From Gammaproteobacteria bacterium (GTDB lineage Bacteria > Pseudomonadota > Gammaproteobacteria > Pseudomonadales > Pseudohongiellaceae), in assembly GCA_009844085.1 (NCBI GenBank), contig VYCF01000024.1:1-64000 (forward strand): a stretch of 64,000 nt of DNA, read 5' to 3'. Shown piece after piece: positions 32,687 through 43,368 of this stretch (position 1 is the stretch's first letter; every line of letters starts with the position of its first letter). The notes below the pieces were generated by a model. That model worked only from the letters and a program-made list of their open reading frames with translations. It was not told the DNA's origin and did no database searches. Made by a program: the position numbers and the translations under genes.

Positions 32687-33400
32687 TCAGTTCAGCCGGA
32701 CCCATTTGCCGTCGAGCAGCAATTCGACAGGCCGGAAATCCTTCTTGTAGTCCATCTTGGGACAGTTTCTGATCCAGTAGCCGAGGAAAAGGTAGGGCAG
32801 GCCCGCCGCTAGCGTTCTGCGAATCTGCCAGATGATCGAATACGTGCCGAGGGATCTGCGCGGCAGGTCGGGATCGAACCAGGTGTAAACCGCGGACAGG
32901 CCCTGATCGAGCAGGTCGGCGACGCAGACGGCCGCCAGTTCGCCGTCCAGCATGAACTTCACGAACAGTGTGTCCGGCGTCGCAGTGCGGATGAAGGCGT
33001 GGTATTGCTCGCGCGTGGCCGGATACATGTCGCCGTCGCCATGCCGGGCGGCGATGTATTTTCGATACAGGGCGAAACTTTCGTCATCGTCGATCAGATC
33101 GTCTTCGACCGCGATCAGATCCTTGTTGGCTTGCCAGATTCGCTTGTAGCGCCGGCGCCACTCGAAGTCCGCTACGGGGATGCGAAGGGGAATGCAGGCG
33201 CCGCAGTTTTCGCAGTCCGGGCGATAGAAATGGGCGCCGCTGCGGCGAAAGCCGTTTTCGGTCAGCCGGCTGTAGATATGCCGGTCCATCGGCAGGGAAG
33301 GGTCGATAAACACCGTGCTGGCGAGCTGCTCGTCCTTGTAGCTGCAAGGATGAGGTCCGGTGCGGAACAGCCGCAATCTGCGTGAAGTGGTCTGGCGCAT
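32687..33400 (-). CDS. bpt: Aspartate/glutamate leucyltransferase (Ate-like)
   Basis: A 237-residue bacterial protein transferase of the ATE family (Bpt), which adds leucine to proteins with N-terminal Asp or Glu, creating a ClpS substrate. Visible: PHPCSYKDEQLA near the N-terminus, the cysteine pair CENCGACIPLRIPV and the C-terminal LPYLFLGYWIRNCPKMDYK. It begins directly before the aat stop (no gap), so aat–bpt is one unit. Confidence 0.94.
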   Translation of the reverse strand: MRQTTSRRLRLFRTGPHPCSYKDEQLASTVFIDPSLPMDRHIYSRLTENGFRRSGAHFYRPDCENCGACIPLRIPVADFEWRRRYKRIWQANKDLIAVEDDLIDDDESFALYRKYIAARHGDGDMYPATREQYHAFIRTATPDTLFVKFMLDGELAAVCVADLLDQGLSAVYTWFDPDLPRRSLGTYSIIWQIRRTLAAGLPYLFLGYWIRNCPKMDYKKDFRPVELLLDGKWVRLN

Positions 33401-34102
33401 TCAATCCGGCTCCCGGGAGGGCAGGTCGAATTCCCATTTTTTCGGCGGCGGCTCGCTTATCAGCCGGGACAACTGTTTGAGAAATTCCTTGCGCGGAATC
33501 TCCACCGCCCCGAGAGACATTAAATGATCGCTGCTGACCTGACAATCGATCAATCGGAATTCCCACGCGAGCAATTGCCGCACCAGGCGTTCCAGGGCCA
33601 GCTTGGAGGCGTTGTCTTCCAGGCTGAACATCGATTCGCCGTAAAACATCCTGCCGAGCGCGACTCCATAGAGTCCGCCGATCAGCCTGGATCCGTTCCA
33701 GACTTCGACCGAGTGCGCATGGCCCAGTTCGTGGAGCCGGAAATACGCCGTCTCCATCGCGGGCGTGATCCAGGTGCCTACCGCTCTGCCCGCGCCGCAA
33801 TTTCGAATGACATCGGTGAAAGCCCGGTCCATGGTGATTTCGTATGGACTGCGGCGGGCGAGGCTTTTCAGTTTGCGGGAGACCTTGAAGTCGTCGAGCC
33901 GCAGCACCAGGCGCGGGTCCGGCGACCACCAGAGAATGGGCCGGTCGGAGTCGAACCAGGGAAAAATGCCGTTGCGATAGGCATTGAGCAGCCTTTCAGG
34001 GCGAAGATCGCCGCCGATCGCCAGCAGGCCGTTCGGACGGGTCAGGGCCAGCGTCGCCGGGGGGAAAGACAGATCCGCGTGATGCAGCCGATACAGGGGC
34101 AT
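33401..34102 (-). CDS. aat: Leucyl/phenylalanyl-tRNA–protein transferase
   Basis: A 233-residue transferase with the family run PNGLLAIGGDLRPERLLNAYRNGIFPWF and WSPDPR, then SVEVWNGSRLIGGLYGVALGRMFYGESMFS. It attaches Leu or Phe to N-terminal Lys or Arg, the second route to N-degrons. Upstream of trxB's end by 12 bases and immediately followed by bpt, so trxB–aat–bpt may be cotranscribed. Confidence 0.96.
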   Translation of the reverse strand: MPLYRLHHADLSFPPATLALTRPNGLLAIGGDLRPERLLNAYRNGIFPWFDSDRPILWWSPDPRLVLRLDDFKVSRKLKSLARRSPYEITMDRAFTDVIRNCGAGRAVGTWITPAMETAYFRLHELGHAHSVEVWNGSRLIGGLYGVALGRMFYGESMFSLEDNASKLALERLVRQLLAWEFRLIDCQVSSDHLMSLGAVEIPRKEFLKQLSRLISEPPPKKWEFDLPSREPD

Positions 34103-34114
34103 GCGGGAAAAGGC

Positions 34115-35128
<1,014 letters not shown>

Positions 35129-35180
35129 TCACATGTGGCGGTGGAATGACGATAAATAGTTGATATTCCCGAAATTGGGG

Positions 35181-35237
35181 ATGGGACACCCATTCTCGCA
35201 TCGATGGGTGTCCCATGATTTTTGATGGGTGTCCCAT
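35181..35237. repeat. Dispersed repeat, cluster of three between trxB and ftsK
   Basis: ATGGGACACCCAT 35181–35193, then ATGGGTGTCCCAT at 35204–35216 and 35225–35237 (21 bases apart). All three are perfect ATGGG-3-CCCAT hairpins, and the last two carry the G-N-TTTTTG tail. They occupy the promoter/leader zone; the last ends 18 bases before the ftsK ATG. Confidence 0.93.
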
Positions 35238-35255
35238 GGTTTTTGCGAGAAGTTG

Positions 35256-37556
35256 ATGAGTGGGGATATTGATCGGAACGTTGTGATACCGCGCATGCTG
35301 AAGGAAGGTTTGCTGGTCGTGAACTTTCTGGTCGGGGTATTCCTGCTCGTGGCCCTGATCAGTTATTCGCCAGGGGATCCCGGCTTCAACAACACCGGCA
35401 GCGGCGGCGACATCGGCAATGCCGCCGGGTTCTACGGCGCCTGGCTGGCGGACGTGCTGTTTTCGCTGCTCGGCTATCTGGCCTATGTGGTTCCCGCCTG
35501 GCTGATCTATCTTTGTTTCGCCGCGATCGCCGGCAGGCACGCGTTTCGCGGACTGTTGCTTTTTCGCGTCATGGGATTGCTGCTCATCCTGCTTTCCGCC
35601 GGGGGGCTGGCCAGCCTGCACCTGGAAACTTCGGCCGGACTGCCCAGCGGCCCCGGCGGCATCGTCGGCGATCTGCTTGTCAATTGGAGCGTCCCGGCGC
35701 TGGCGCTGTTGGGCAGCAGCCTGCTGTTTCTGGCGCTGTTGCTGATCGGCCTGACCTTGTGTTTCAGCATTTCCTGGGCGGGCGCCGTCAACTCCCTGGC
35801 GCAATGGATTCTTGCCGGCTTCCGGCGGTTGCCGGCTCTGCTGCGCCGACGCAGGGACGCGAAAGCAAAAACAACAACTCCGGCTCCACGCAAGGCCGCC
35901 GTAAAACGTCCCGAACCGAAAAAGTCCTTTCCGTTGCTGGGGAAAGAGAAGAAGCGCATCACTCCGACGATGCCGCCGGCCGCCGGCGCAACCACGTCCA
36001 GGCGGCAGCAGGACGGCGCCGCCAAATCCAGGATTGCGGCGAAGTCGTCCCGGGGGCGTCTGCCTTCGACTTCATTGCTCGATGCGGGATTGCCGGGGCA
36101 GTCCGGTACGCAATCGGGCGAGTCGCTGGAAGAGATGTCGCGGCTGCTCGCGGAAAAACTGGGCGACTTCGGCATCGAGGTGGAAGTCACGGCGATCAAG
36201 CCGGGGCCGGTCATCACCCGTTTCGAAGTGCAGCCCGCGGCGGGGGTGAAAGGCAACCGGATCACGGGACTGGTCAAGGATCTCGCGCGCTCGCTTGCGG
36301 TGAAATCGGTGCGCGTGGTCGAGCACATTCCCGGCCGCGACGTGATCGGCATCGAGATTCCCAATGACGACCGCGAGATGATCCTGCTCAGCCAGGTGCT
36401 GGAAAGCAAGGAATTCGGCCGCGCCGATTCCAATCTCAGCCTGGCCCTCGGCCACGACATTCTCGGCAAGCCGGTCATCGTCGATCTCGGCAGAATGCCG
36501 CATTTGCTGGTGGCGGGAACCACCGGTTCGGGCAAGTCGGTGGGCATCAACGCAATGATCCTGAGCCTGCTCTTCAAGTCGACGCCTGAGCAAGTCCGGC
36601 TGATCCTGATCGATCCCAAGATGCTCGAACTGTCGGTTTACGAGGGGATTCCGCATCTGCTCACCCCGGTGGTCACCGATGTGAAGGACGCCGCCAACGG
36701 CCTGCGCTGGTGCGTCGCCGAAATGGACCGCCGCTACGCGCTGCTGTCGGCGCTCGGCGTGAGAAATCTCGCCGGGTACAACAGGAAAGTCAACGAGGCG
36801 CTCAAGGCCGGCAAGCCGTTGCTGGATCCTCACTGGAAACCGGATCCCGGCCTGGGGCTGGAAAGCGATCAGCAGGCGCCCGAACTCGAGCCCTTGCCCA
36901 ACGTGGTCGTTGTGGTCGACGAACTGGCCGACATGATGATGACGGTCGGCAAGAAGGTGGAGGAACTCATTGCCCGCATCGCGCAAAAGGCCCGCGCCGC
37001 CGGCATTCACCTCATTCTGGCGACCCAGCGGCCGTCGGTCGATGTGCTCACCGGCCTGATCAAGGCCAATATTCCCTCTCGGCTGTCGTTCAATGTGCGC
37101 ACCAAGGTCGATTCGCGGACGATTCTCGGCGAAGGCGGCGCGGAACAATTACTCGGTTACGGCGACATGCTTTTCCTGCCGCCGGGAGGCGGCGTGGCGA
37201 CCCGGGTGCATGGCGCTTTCGTCAGCGACGACGAAGTGCATCGCGTGGTGGCAGAGTGGAAGTCGCGCGGCGTCCCCGAATACGTCGATGCGGTGACCGT
37301 CGACCGCAACGACCGGGATTTCCTCCCCGACGGCGGCCTGGACGAGGACGGCGAGGTCGACGAACTCTACGACGAAGCGGTGCATTTCGTCACCGAGTCC
37401 AGGAAAGCGTCGATTTCCGCGGTGCAGCGCAAGTTGCGCATAGGCTACAATCGCGCCGCGCGCATGATTGAAACCATGGAACAGCAGGGAGTAGTATCCG
37501 CCATGAACAGCAATGGCGGCAGGGACGTGCTCGCCCAACCCGCTCCCCGCGACTGA
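35256..37556 (+). CDS. ftsK: DNA translocase FtsK
   Basis: A 766-residue division-site DNA pump. Four membrane helices fill the first 180 residues, followed by a short basic/alanine-rich linker (about 190–280), shorter than in E. coli. The motor has Walker A GTTGSGKS and Walker [12 protein letters not shown]. The C-terminal gamma winged helix ([29 protein letters not shown]) reads chromosome polarity signals and activates XerD. ATG 35256 is preferred; a GTG at 35229 lies within a repeat copy. Confidence 0.96.
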   Translation: MSGDIDRNVVIPRMLKEGLLVVNFLVGVFLLVALISYSPGDPGFNNTGSGGDIGNAAGFYGAWLADVLFSLLGYLAYVVPAWLIYLCFAAIAGRHAFRGLLLFRVMGLLLILLSAGGLASLHLETSAGLPSGPGGIVGDLLVNWSVPALALLGSSLLFLALLLIGLTLCFSISWAGAVNSLAQWILAGFRRLPALLRRRRDAKAKTTTPAPRKAAVKRPEPKKSFPLLGKEKKRITPTMPPAAGATTSRRQQDGAAKSRIAAKSSRGRLPSTSLLDAGLPGQSGTQSGESLEEMSRLLAEKLGDFGIEVEVTAIKPGPVITRFEVQPAAGVKGNRITGLVKDLARSLAVKSVRVVEHIPGRDVIGIEIPNDDREMILLSQVLESKEFGRADSNLSLALGHDILGKPVIVDLGRMPHLLVAGTTGSGKSVGINAMILSLLFKSTPEQVRLILIDPKMLELSVYEGIPHLLTPVVTDVKDAANGLRWCVAEMDRRYALLSALGVRNLAGYNRKVNEALKAGKPLLDPHWKPDPGLGLESDQQAPELEPLPNVVVVVDELADMMMTVGKKVEELIARIAQKARAAGIHLILATQRPSVDVLTGLIKANIPSRLSFNVRTKVDSRTILGEGGAEQLLGYGDMLFLPPGGGVATRVHGAFVSDDEVHRVVAEWKSRGVPEYVDAVTVDRNDRDFLPDGGLDEDGEVDELYDEAVHFVTESRKASISAVQRKLRIGYNRAARMIETMEQQGVVSAMNSNGGRDVLAQPAPRD

Positions 37557-37566
37557 ACGGCCTGAC

Positions 37567-38223
37567 ATGATTCCGATTTCCTCCCGGCTCGCCGCGCTTG
37601 CCGCTGTTGCCATGCTCGCGTCCTTCGCACCTGGCGCGCGGGCGGCCGCGCAGCAGGACCCGGTTGCCGAACTCGATGCGCTGCTTGGCGGCATTTCGAC
37701 GTTGTCCGCCGACGTGAGCCAGTTGATTCTCGAATCCGGCGGCGGCCTGCTCGAGGAAAGCGCGATTTTGATGCGGCTCAGGAAGCCCGGCGGATTCTAT
37801 TGGGAAACGCTCGATCCCTTTCCCGAACTGATCGTCACCGACGGCGACACCTTGTGGAACTACCAGCCCGACCTGGAACAGGTGGTAATAGAGAACTGGG
37901 ACAGGAACCGGGCCGAACTCGCGGCGCAATTGCTCAACGGCGAAACCGGCGGTCTTGCGGAGGAATATCGCGTAACGCTCGTGACCGCTCCTGATTTGCA
38001 TCGTTTCGAATTGCTGCCGCTGGCGCCCGACAGCCCCTATGCACTGATAGCGATCGAATTCGTCGGGGAGGAACTCGATATCATTCGGCTCGACAATCGC
38101 AACGGCCAGCAGACGGTATGGCGGTTTTACAATCTTGAGCGTAACGCCCCGATGGAAGACAGCCTGTTCGTTTTTGCGCCGCCCCCGGGAATAGAAATCG
38201 TCGACAGCCGCACGGCCGACTGA
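37567..38223 (+). CDS. lolA: Outer-membrane lipoprotein carrier LolA
   Basis: A 218-residue periplasmic chaperone. After the signal peptide (about residues 1–30, ending GARAAAQ) it shows LolA features such as [49 protein letters not shown] and a C-terminal [14 protein letters not shown]. It moves lipoproteins from LolCDE to LolB. Located 10 bases after ftsK and 23 before serS, the usual place. Confidence 0.93.
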   Translation: MIPISSRLAALAAVAMLASFAPGARAAAQQDPVAELDALLGGISTLSADVSQLILESGGGLLEESAILMRLRKPGGFYWETLDPFPELIVTDGDTLWNYQPDLEQVVIENWDRNRAELAAQLLNGETGGLAEEYRVTLVTAPDLHRFELLPLAPDSPYALIAIEFVGEELDIIRLDNRNGQQTVWRFYNLERNAPMEDSLFVFAPPPGIEIVDSRTAD

Positions 38224-38246
38224 AACGCGCCAGGAGAGACCATTAC

Positions 38247-39536
38247 ATGCTCGACCCCAGAAGGATCCGTTCCGAAGCCGAGACGCTCGCCGGCAAGCTG
38301 GCAAAGAAGAAGTTCACGCTCGACGTGGCGTATCTCGGCGACCTCGACGCGCGCCGCAAGGAAATCCAGCTCGCCGCCGAAGCCTTGCAGAATGAGCGTA
38401 ACAGCCGCTCGAAAGAAATCGGCAAGGCGAAGCAGGAGGGCAGGGACGTATCGGAAATTCTCCGCACGATGTCGGACCTCAAGTCACGTCTGGAAGAGTC
38501 CCAGCGGCAACTGCAGGTCCTGCAGGACGAGTTTCGCGATTACCTCCTGGGCGTACCCAATGTGCCCGCGGACGAGGTTCCGGAAGGCGATGGCGAAGCC
38601 GCCAATCGTCTCGAGTCCGAATGGGGACACCCACCGCAATTCGATTTTCCGGTGAAGGATCACGTCGAGATCGGCGCCGGTCTGGCTGCCGGCACGGGCG
38701 AAGCGCTCGATTTCGCCGCCGCGAGCCGCATGACCGGGGCGCGCTTCGTAGTGATGCAGGGCCCCGTGGCGCGCCTGCATCGGGCGCTCGGGCAGTTCAT
38801 GCTCGATCTGCATATCCGCGAACACGGCTATACCGAAATCAACGTTCCTTTCATCGTCAATGCGGATTCCCTGGTCGGCACCGGGCAACTTCCCAAGTTC
38901 GCGGAAGATCAGTTCAAGCTGCAGGGCAAACAGGATTTCTACCTGATCCCCACCGCCGAAGTGCCGGTGACGAACATGGTGCGGGACCGGATTCTCGACG
39001 CCAGCGAATTGCCGGCGCGCTGGGTCTGCCACACGCCTTGCTTTCGCCAGGAAGCCGGCGGTTACGGCGTCGATACACGGGGCATGATCCGCCAGCACCA
39101 GTTCGAAAAGGTCGAACTCGTGCAGATCACCAGGCCCGAGGACTCGGCCACGGCGCTGGAAGAGCTGACCGGGCACGCCGAACGCGTGCTGCAATTGCTT
39201 GAACTGCCATATCGCAAGGTCGCGCTTTGCGGCGGCGATCTCGGATTCAGCGCCAATTTCACTTACGACCTCGAAGTATGGCTGCCATCGCAGCAGTGCT
39301 ATCGCGAAATCTCTTCCTGCAGCAATTTCGACGAGTTCCAGGCGCGCCGCATGCAGGCGAGATGGCGCAATCCGGCGAGCGGAAAACCCGAATTCGTGCA
39401 TACCCTCAACGGCTCCGGCCTCGCCATCGGGCGTACCCTGGTAGCCATACTCGAGAACTGCCAGGACGCGGAGGGAGGAGTGGGTGTCCCACGAGCGTTG
39501 CGGCCATACATGGACGGCGTCGAGAGGCTCGAATGA
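38247..39536 (+). CDS. serS: Seryl-tRNA synthetase
   Basis: A 429-residue class II synthetase with an N-terminal coiled-coil arm for tRNA-Ser (residues about 30–100) and catalytic motifs [34 protein letters not shown] (motif 2 region) and the C-terminal [16 protein letters not shown]. Two GGGTGTCCC-type matches inside the gene (38624, 39481) fall in residues the family normally has ([20 protein letters not shown]), so they are probably coincidence. Stop overlaps the cysG start. Confidence 0.97.
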   Translation: MLDPRRIRSEAETLAGKLAKKKFTLDVAYLGDLDARRKEIQLAAEALQNERNSRSKEIGKAKQEGRDVSEILRTMSDLKSRLEESQRQLQVLQDEFRDYLLGVPNVPADEVPEGDGEAANRLESEWGHPPQFDFPVKDHVEIGAGLAAGTGEALDFAAASRMTGARFVVMQGPVARLHRALGQFMLDLHIREHGYTEINVPFIVNADSLVGTGQLPKFAEDQFKLQGKQDFYLIPTAEVPVTNMVRDRILDASELPARWVCHTPCFRQEAGGYGVDTRGMIRQHQFEKVELVQITRPEDSATALEELTGHAERVLQLLELPYRKVALCGGDLGFSANFTYDLEVWLPSQQCYREISSCSNFDEFQARRMQARWRNPASGKPEFVHTLNGSGLAIGRTLVAILENCQDAEGGVGVPRALRPYMDGVERLE

Positions 39537-40912
39537 TGGAAGCGCTGCCGGTATTTCTGAACGTCCGCAGCGTCAGATGCCTGGTAGCCGGTGGAGGAGA
39601 AGTCGCCTTCCGCAAGGCGCGGCTGCTGGCCAGGGCCCAGGCGGAATTGCATATCGTCGCGCCGCACGCCGGCGACCGGATACTGGAATTGCTGCAGGAG
39701 CATGGCGGCCGGCTCGACCGGCGCGAAATCCGGGAAGAAGACTTCGAAGGCGCGCAGCTAGCCATTGCCGCGACCGACGATCCCGAAGTCAACGAGAACG
39801 TGAGCCGATGGGCCAGGGAGCGGGGGATTCCGGTCAACGTCGTCGATCAGCCCGCGCTTTGCACGTTCTATATGCCGGCGATCGTCGATCGCTCACCCGT
39901 CGTCGTCGCCATCTCGAGTTCAGGCACGTCTCCCGTATTGACCCGCAGCCTGAAGGAAATGAACGAAGTGATGATGCCGGCGCGCATCGATCGTCTTGCC
40001 TACTTGCTGGGCTCCATGCGCGAGGAAGTGAAAAACCGGATCGCGGATTTCGCCGGCCGTACGGCTTTCTGGGAGAACGTTCTCGACAGCGAAGTGCCCG
40101 AACTCGTCTATGCCGGACGGGAAGAAGAGGCGAAGACGGTGCTTGAGGGGATTCTGGCCGGCGGCGGGCAGCAAACCGGGGAAGTCTGGCTGGTCGGAGC
40201 GGGACCCGGCGATCCGGACCTGCTCACCTTGCGCGCGCTGCGGCTGCTGTACCGCGCGGATGTCGTGCTGTACGACCGCCTGGTAAGCAAGGAAATACTC
40301 GCGCGCATACGCCCGGACGCGGAGTTGATCCATGTCGGCAAGGGTCCGGAAATGCATTCCGTGGATCAGTACACGATCAACGACATGCTGATCGACTATG
40401 CGAGGGAAGGGCGCAAGGTCCTGCGTCTGAAGGGCGGCGATCCTTTCATTTTTGGCCGCGGTGGAGAAGAACTGACCACCCTGGCGGAAGCAGGCATCAA
40501 CTTTCAGATCGTGCCGGGCATCACCGCCGCCTCTGGCTGCGCCGCTTACGCGGGAATCCCGCTGACTCATCGCGATCATGCCCACTCGGTGCAATTCGTC
40601 ACGGGCCATCTCAAGGATGGCAGTCTCGATCTCGACTGGCCGGCGCTGATTCGCCCGCAGCAGACCCTGGTGTTCTACATGGGACTTAAAAGCCTGCCGA
40701 TCGTTTGCGAGCAATTGCAGCGGCATGGCATGCCGGCGGATACGCCCGCGGCGGTCGTCTCCCAGGGCACGACCAGGGAGCAGCAGGTCGCCGCGGGCAA
40801 TCTCGGGAATCTGCCCGATGCCGCCACCGGCCAGGGCATCAAGGCGCCTGCGATCATCATTGTCGGCGAGGTCGTGAGCCTGCGGGACAGTTTTGCCTGG
40901 TTTCAGACTTGA
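39533..40912 (+). CDS. cysG: Siroheme synthase CysG (fused)
   Basis: A 459-residue fusion. The N-terminal dehydrogenase/ferrochelatase part starts with [26 protein letters not shown], an NAD-binding region, and the dimerisation segment follows. The C-terminal uroporphyrinogen-III methyltransferase has [33 protein letters not shown] and [19 protein letters not shown]. It makes siroheme for sulfite and nitrite reductases, matching cysH upstream in the window. ATG 39533 overlaps the serS stop (ATGATG). Confidence 0.97.
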   Translation: MMEALPVFLNVRSVRCLVAGGGEVAFRKARLLARAQAELHIVAPHAGDRILELLQEHGGRLDRREIREEDFEGAQLAIAATDDPEVNENVSRWARERGIPVNVVDQPALCTFYMPAIVDRSPVVVAISSSGTSPVLTRSLKEMNEVMMPARIDRLAYLLGSMREEVKNRIADFAGRTAFWENVLDSEVPELVYAGREEEAKTVLEGILAGGGQQTGEVWLVGAGPGDPDLLTLRALRLLYRADVVLYDRLVSKEILARIRPDAELIHVGKGPEMHSVDQYTINDMLIDYAREGRKVLRLKGGDPFIFGRGGEELTTLAEAGINFQIVPGITAASGCAAYAGIPLTHRDHAHSVQFVTGHLKDGSLDLDWPALIRPQQTLVFYMGLKSLPIVCEQLQRHGMPADTPAAVVSQGTTREQQVAAGNLGNLPDAATGQGIKAPAIIIVGEVVSLRDSFAWFQT

Positions 40913-40917
40913 AGGTG

Positions 40918-40938
40918 TGTGGCTTCGATCCGTCGCCG
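40918..40938 (+). repeat. 21-bp block shared with the element at 58423
   Basis: The 21 bases starting TGTGGCTTCGATCC just after the cysG stop are identical to 58423–58443. The following 18 bases are also nearly the same (both run into TGCGGGGTT). At 58 kb this block is part of a long inverted repeat; here only one arm is present, so it may be a truncated copy of that element. It lies between cysG and tusE, which converge. Confidence 0.75.
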
Positions 40939-40965
40939 GCGGCTGGTGCGGGGTTACTGAATTCT

Positions 40966-41304
40966 TTAGAGGCAGTTATCGGGTTTGGGGAGGCCTGCTA
41001 TGCGGCTGGCGGTTTTGGCGAAGGAGCCGCGGAATAGGCGCATGAGGTAGATGCTTCTGCCCTTGTCGGGCCCGAGTTTCTTTTTTACCAGGCTGACCAG
41101 GGCGCGGGTGGCAGGAGATAGTTCGTGCCGCTGGTGGAACTCGCGCAGCAGATCCAGAATTTCCCAGTGAGCGGGACGCAAGATAATTTCCTGCTGTTGC
41201 GCCAGGGCCTCGGCGACGGCTTCGTTCCAGTCGTTCAGGTTGCGCAGATAGCCTTCCTTGTCGAGCGCGACGCGCTTCCCGCCGACGTTGATGCTGCCGC
41301 TCAT
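40966..41304 (-). CDS. tusE: TusE/DsrC family sulfur carrier
   Basis: A 112-residue sulfur-relay protein. The C-terminal penultimate Cys111 in PKPDNCL is the sulfur-accepting residue; EGYLRNLNDWNEAVA is typical of the family. In the tRNA thiolation route it takes sulfur from TusBCD and gives it to MnmA. No dsrAB genes are present, and together with tusBCD upstream this favours TusE over a dissimilatory DsrC. Confidence 0.9.
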   Translation of the reverse strand: MSGSINVGGKRVALDKEGYLRNLNDWNEAVAEALAQQQEIILRPAHWEILDLLREFHQRHELSPATRALVSLVKKKLGPDKGRSIYLMRLFRGSFAKTASRIAGLPKPDNCL

Positions 41305-41307
41305 GAC

Positions 41308-41598
41308 TCAGAACCAGCTTGCGGTCTTGTCGTGGCTCGCGCACAGAGCCACGAAGCCGTCGTAGTCCACTGTAGCGGCGTTTGCGGGCACGGGACCGTT
41401 CAATCCACGGGCGAGCATGTCTTCGACAAGGAAATGCACAGAAAGGCCCTGGGGCAGGCTCGCCAGTTCTTCCGGCTTTTGCAGAAAATAGACGCCGTCT
41501 TCAAGAAGCAGCAGGCCGTCGCCGGGCGCAAGCAAGTTGCGCAATTCATCGAGCGGTCCCGCGGACGGGCTCTTGTTGAGCAGGTGGAGGCAACTCAC
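41308..41598 (-). CDS. tusB: Sulfurtransferase complex subunit TusB
   Basis: A 96-residue DsrH/TusB-like protein (MSCLHLLNKSP to DKTASWF), with GDGLLLLEDGVYF typical of the fold. Forms the TusBCD hexamer. Its start overlaps the tusC stop by four bases and its stop lies 3 bases before tusE. Confidence 0.88.
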   Translation of the reverse strand: MSCLHLLNKSPSAGPLDELRNLLAPGDGLLLLEDGVYFLQKPEELASLPQGLSVHFLVEDMLARGLNGPVPANAATVDYDGFVALCASHDKTASWF

Positions 41599-41960
41599 AG
41601 GTTGAACACCACGTCGGAGTTACCGATCAGGTCGCGAATGCCGCCGGCATCGAGCGCAACGGCGGAGATGACGAGGTCCTCCGCCCGCAGGCTTCGCTCC
41701 TCCAGCGCTGCGGCTTCTACCAGGGGATTTTCGATGCCGTAAAGTTCGAGCGCTTCCATTGCGTTGCCCAGGGTTTTCTCGCCGATCCGGCCGCCGTCCT
41801 GGTCGCGCAGCAACTGGTAGACGCCGTCGCCGAGAAAAAGCAGTTCGATGTCCTGCTCGTAGACGGAAGCCGCCAGCGCCATATCGAGCAGGGCGCGGGC
41901 GCGATCCGCGCCATAAGGTGCGCTGCGGGAGATGAACAGCAGTTTTTTGCGCTTCGCCAT
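41595..41960 (-). CDS. tusC: Sulfurtransferase complex subunit TusC
   Basis: A 121-residue DsrF/TusC-like protein, with KKLLFISRSAPYG at the N-terminus and LLFLGDGVYQLL in the middle, as in the family. Structural subunit of TusBCD. It lies 4 bases after tusD and overlaps tusB. Confidence 0.9.
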   Translation of the reverse strand: MAKRKKLLFISRSAPYGADRARALLDMALAASVYEQDIELLFLGDGVYQLLRDQDGGRIGEKTLGNAMEALELYGIENPLVEAAALEERSLRAEDLVISAVALDAGGIRDLIGNSDVVFNL

Positions 41961-41964
41961 CGTT

Positions 41965-42381
41965 CTAGCCGAAAGACACCGTGCGATCCGAGTTCAGGCT
42001 GGCGTCGATCAACAGGCCGAGACCGCCGATTTCGAATTCCGGATGCATCGATGAGCCGTCGAGTTCATGGCGTTCCGCCTGTTCCGCGTCGACGATGCCG
42101 CGATTGATGGCCGAACTGACGCATACCGTACCGTCGAGACCGTGTTTGCCGATCAGTTCCCGCCATCGATCCTGCAGGTTGACTTCGTCGCGGGAAACGA
42201 CCGTCAGGCGGTTCGCATTGTGTACGCCGTCGGCGAAAAAGAATATGCGATAGATCTCGTGCCCGCCGCGCAGGACGGCCTCGGCGAAGCGCAGCGCCGT
42301 GCCGGCGGCTTCGCTGGAATAGGGCGGGGCATGGACGACGATGGTGAAAATCAAGACCTGGAATTCCTGTGGATGCTTCAT
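41965..42381 (-). CDS. tusD: Sulfurtransferase complex subunit TusD
   Basis: A 138-residue DsrE/TusD-like protein; the catalytic cysteine is in VCVSSAINRG, and IFTIVVHAPPYSS begins the conserved part. It takes sulfur from TusA. The ATG at 42381 comes right after the T-run of the yccA terminator hairpin, with no clear ribosome site. A TTG at 42354 has AGGAATTCC before it and would start just ahead of the conserved part, so it may be the true start. Confidence 0.9.
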   Translation of the reverse strand: MKHPQEFQVLIFTIVVHAPPYSSEAAGTALRFAEAVLRGGHEIYRIFFFADGVHNANRLTVVSRDEVNLQDRWRELIGKHGLDGTVCVSSAINRGIVDAEQAERHELDGSSMHPEFEIGGLGLLIDASLNSDRTVSFG

Positions 42382-42385
42382 CAAA

Positions 42386-42410
42386 AAAGCCCCGGCGGAA
42401 CCGGGGCTTT
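42386..42410 (-). terminator. Intrinsic terminator after the YccA/BI-1 gene
   Basis: Perfect hairpin AAAGCCCCGG / CCGGGGCTTT with a 5-base loop; on the minus strand it is followed by a T-run. It ends 4 bases upstream of the tusD ATG, so tusDCBE either depends on readthrough or has a promoter within the hairpin region. Confidence 0.9.
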
Positions 42411-42430
42411 CGTGTTGCGTCGCGTTGCCG

Positions 42431-43099
42431 TCAATCGTTGCCCGTGAACGCCGTGAGCAAATGCAGCAAGCTCATGAACAGGTTGTAGATCGACAGGTAA
42501 AGCGTGATCGTAGCGAGGATATAGTTGCGCTCGCCGCCATGAATGATCGAACTGGTCTGCCACAGGATCAGAGCGCTTGCGAAAAGCATGAACGCCGAAG
42601 ACAGCGCAAGTTGCAATGCAGGCATGGGCCAGATCAGGCCGATGACTACGGCGGCCATAAGCACCAGGGCGCCGGCGCCGAGGAATCCTCTCATGAAGGA
42701 GAAATCCCTGCGCGAAGTCAGAGCATAGCCGGACAAGCCCAAAAATATGAACGCCGTACCGCCAAGCGCGGTCATGACGATATCCGTGCCGCCCTGGGTG
42801 GAGAGGTAAAAACCGATAATCGGCCCAAGGGCATATCCGAAAAAACCGGTGAAAGCGAAAACCGAAACCAGGCCCCAGGCACTGTTGGCCAGGGCCTGCG
42901 TGATAAAAAGCAAGCCGAAGGCGCCAATCAGGAAAATCCAGGGGTTCAGGGGCGGCGCGTTCGTGCTCAACATGGCGGTAAACGCGCTGAACGCCAGCGT
43001 CAGCGACAGCAGCATATAGGTGTTGCGCAGTACCTTGTTGACCGCAAGGACCGACTCCCTTCCTCGAACTACTTCAATTCCCGCGCCGGGTCTGTTCAT
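42431..43099 (-). CDS. yccA: Bax inhibitor-1/YccA family membrane protein
   Basis: A 222-residue inner-membrane protein with seven hydrophobic helices, of the BI-1 family (Lifeguard/YccA), which in E. coli is a substrate and modulator of FtsH; others act as proton-linked calcium channels. VLRNTYMLLSLTLAFSAF and FTGFFGYALGPI are typical. ATG 43099 has GGAGG 8 bases upstream and is clearly better than a start at 43135. The usual neighbour of tusDCBE in relatives. Confidence 0.92.
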   Translation of the reverse strand: MNRPGAGIEVVRGRESVLAVNKVLRNTYMLLSLTLAFSAFTAMLSTNAPPLNPWIFLIGAFGLLFITQALANSAWGLVSVFAFTGFFGYALGPIIGFYLSTQGGTDIVMTALGGTAFIFLGLSGYALTSRRDFSFMRGFLGAGALVLMAAVVIGLIWPMPALQLALSSAFMLFASALILWQTSSIIHGGERNYILATITLYLSIYNLFMSLLHLLTAFTGND

Positions 43100-43271
43100 C
43101 TTTACCTCCGTTGGACTAATCTGGACAGGGTTCAATATTGGGGCGCCGACGCGAAATGCAATTCACGCGTCAGGCTCTTGCATAATCTTACCGCCCAGCC
43201 AGCCGAAAGCAATGCAAATTGGGCAGGCTCCGTTTTTTCGAATTTGGGATTGTAGTAAGATTTCCGCCGCC

Positions 43272-43361
43272 GGAGGGGTGGCAGAGCGGTTTAATGCACT
43301 GGTCTTGAAAACCAGCGAGGGCGAAAGTCCTCCGAGAGTTCGAATCTCTCCCCCTCCGCCA
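43272..43361 (+). tRNA. tRNA-Ser (anticodon UGA)
   Basis: A 90-base class II tRNA with CCA encoded. The acceptor stem GGAGGGG (43272–43278) pairs with CCCCTCC (43351–43357), then G and CCA. The anticodon arm is CTGGT-CTTGAAA-ACCAG, anticodon TGA, and the long variable arm (CGAGGGCGAAAGTCCTCCG) is typical of Ser. Located next to yccA, as in Pseudomonas relatives. Confidence 0.97.
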
Positions 43362-43368
43362 TTTCCCG

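Noticed and set aside
38624..39491. Two GGGTGTCCC-type matches within serS
   Set aside because: WGHPPQFDF and [10 protein letters not shown] are normal seryl-tRNA synthetase residues at these places; left out of the repeat count.
40966..42381. Dissimilatory sulfur oxidation (DsrEFH/DsrC)
   Set aside because: No dsrAB or other dsr genes; the neighbours and mnmA favour the tRNA-thiolating Tus system.
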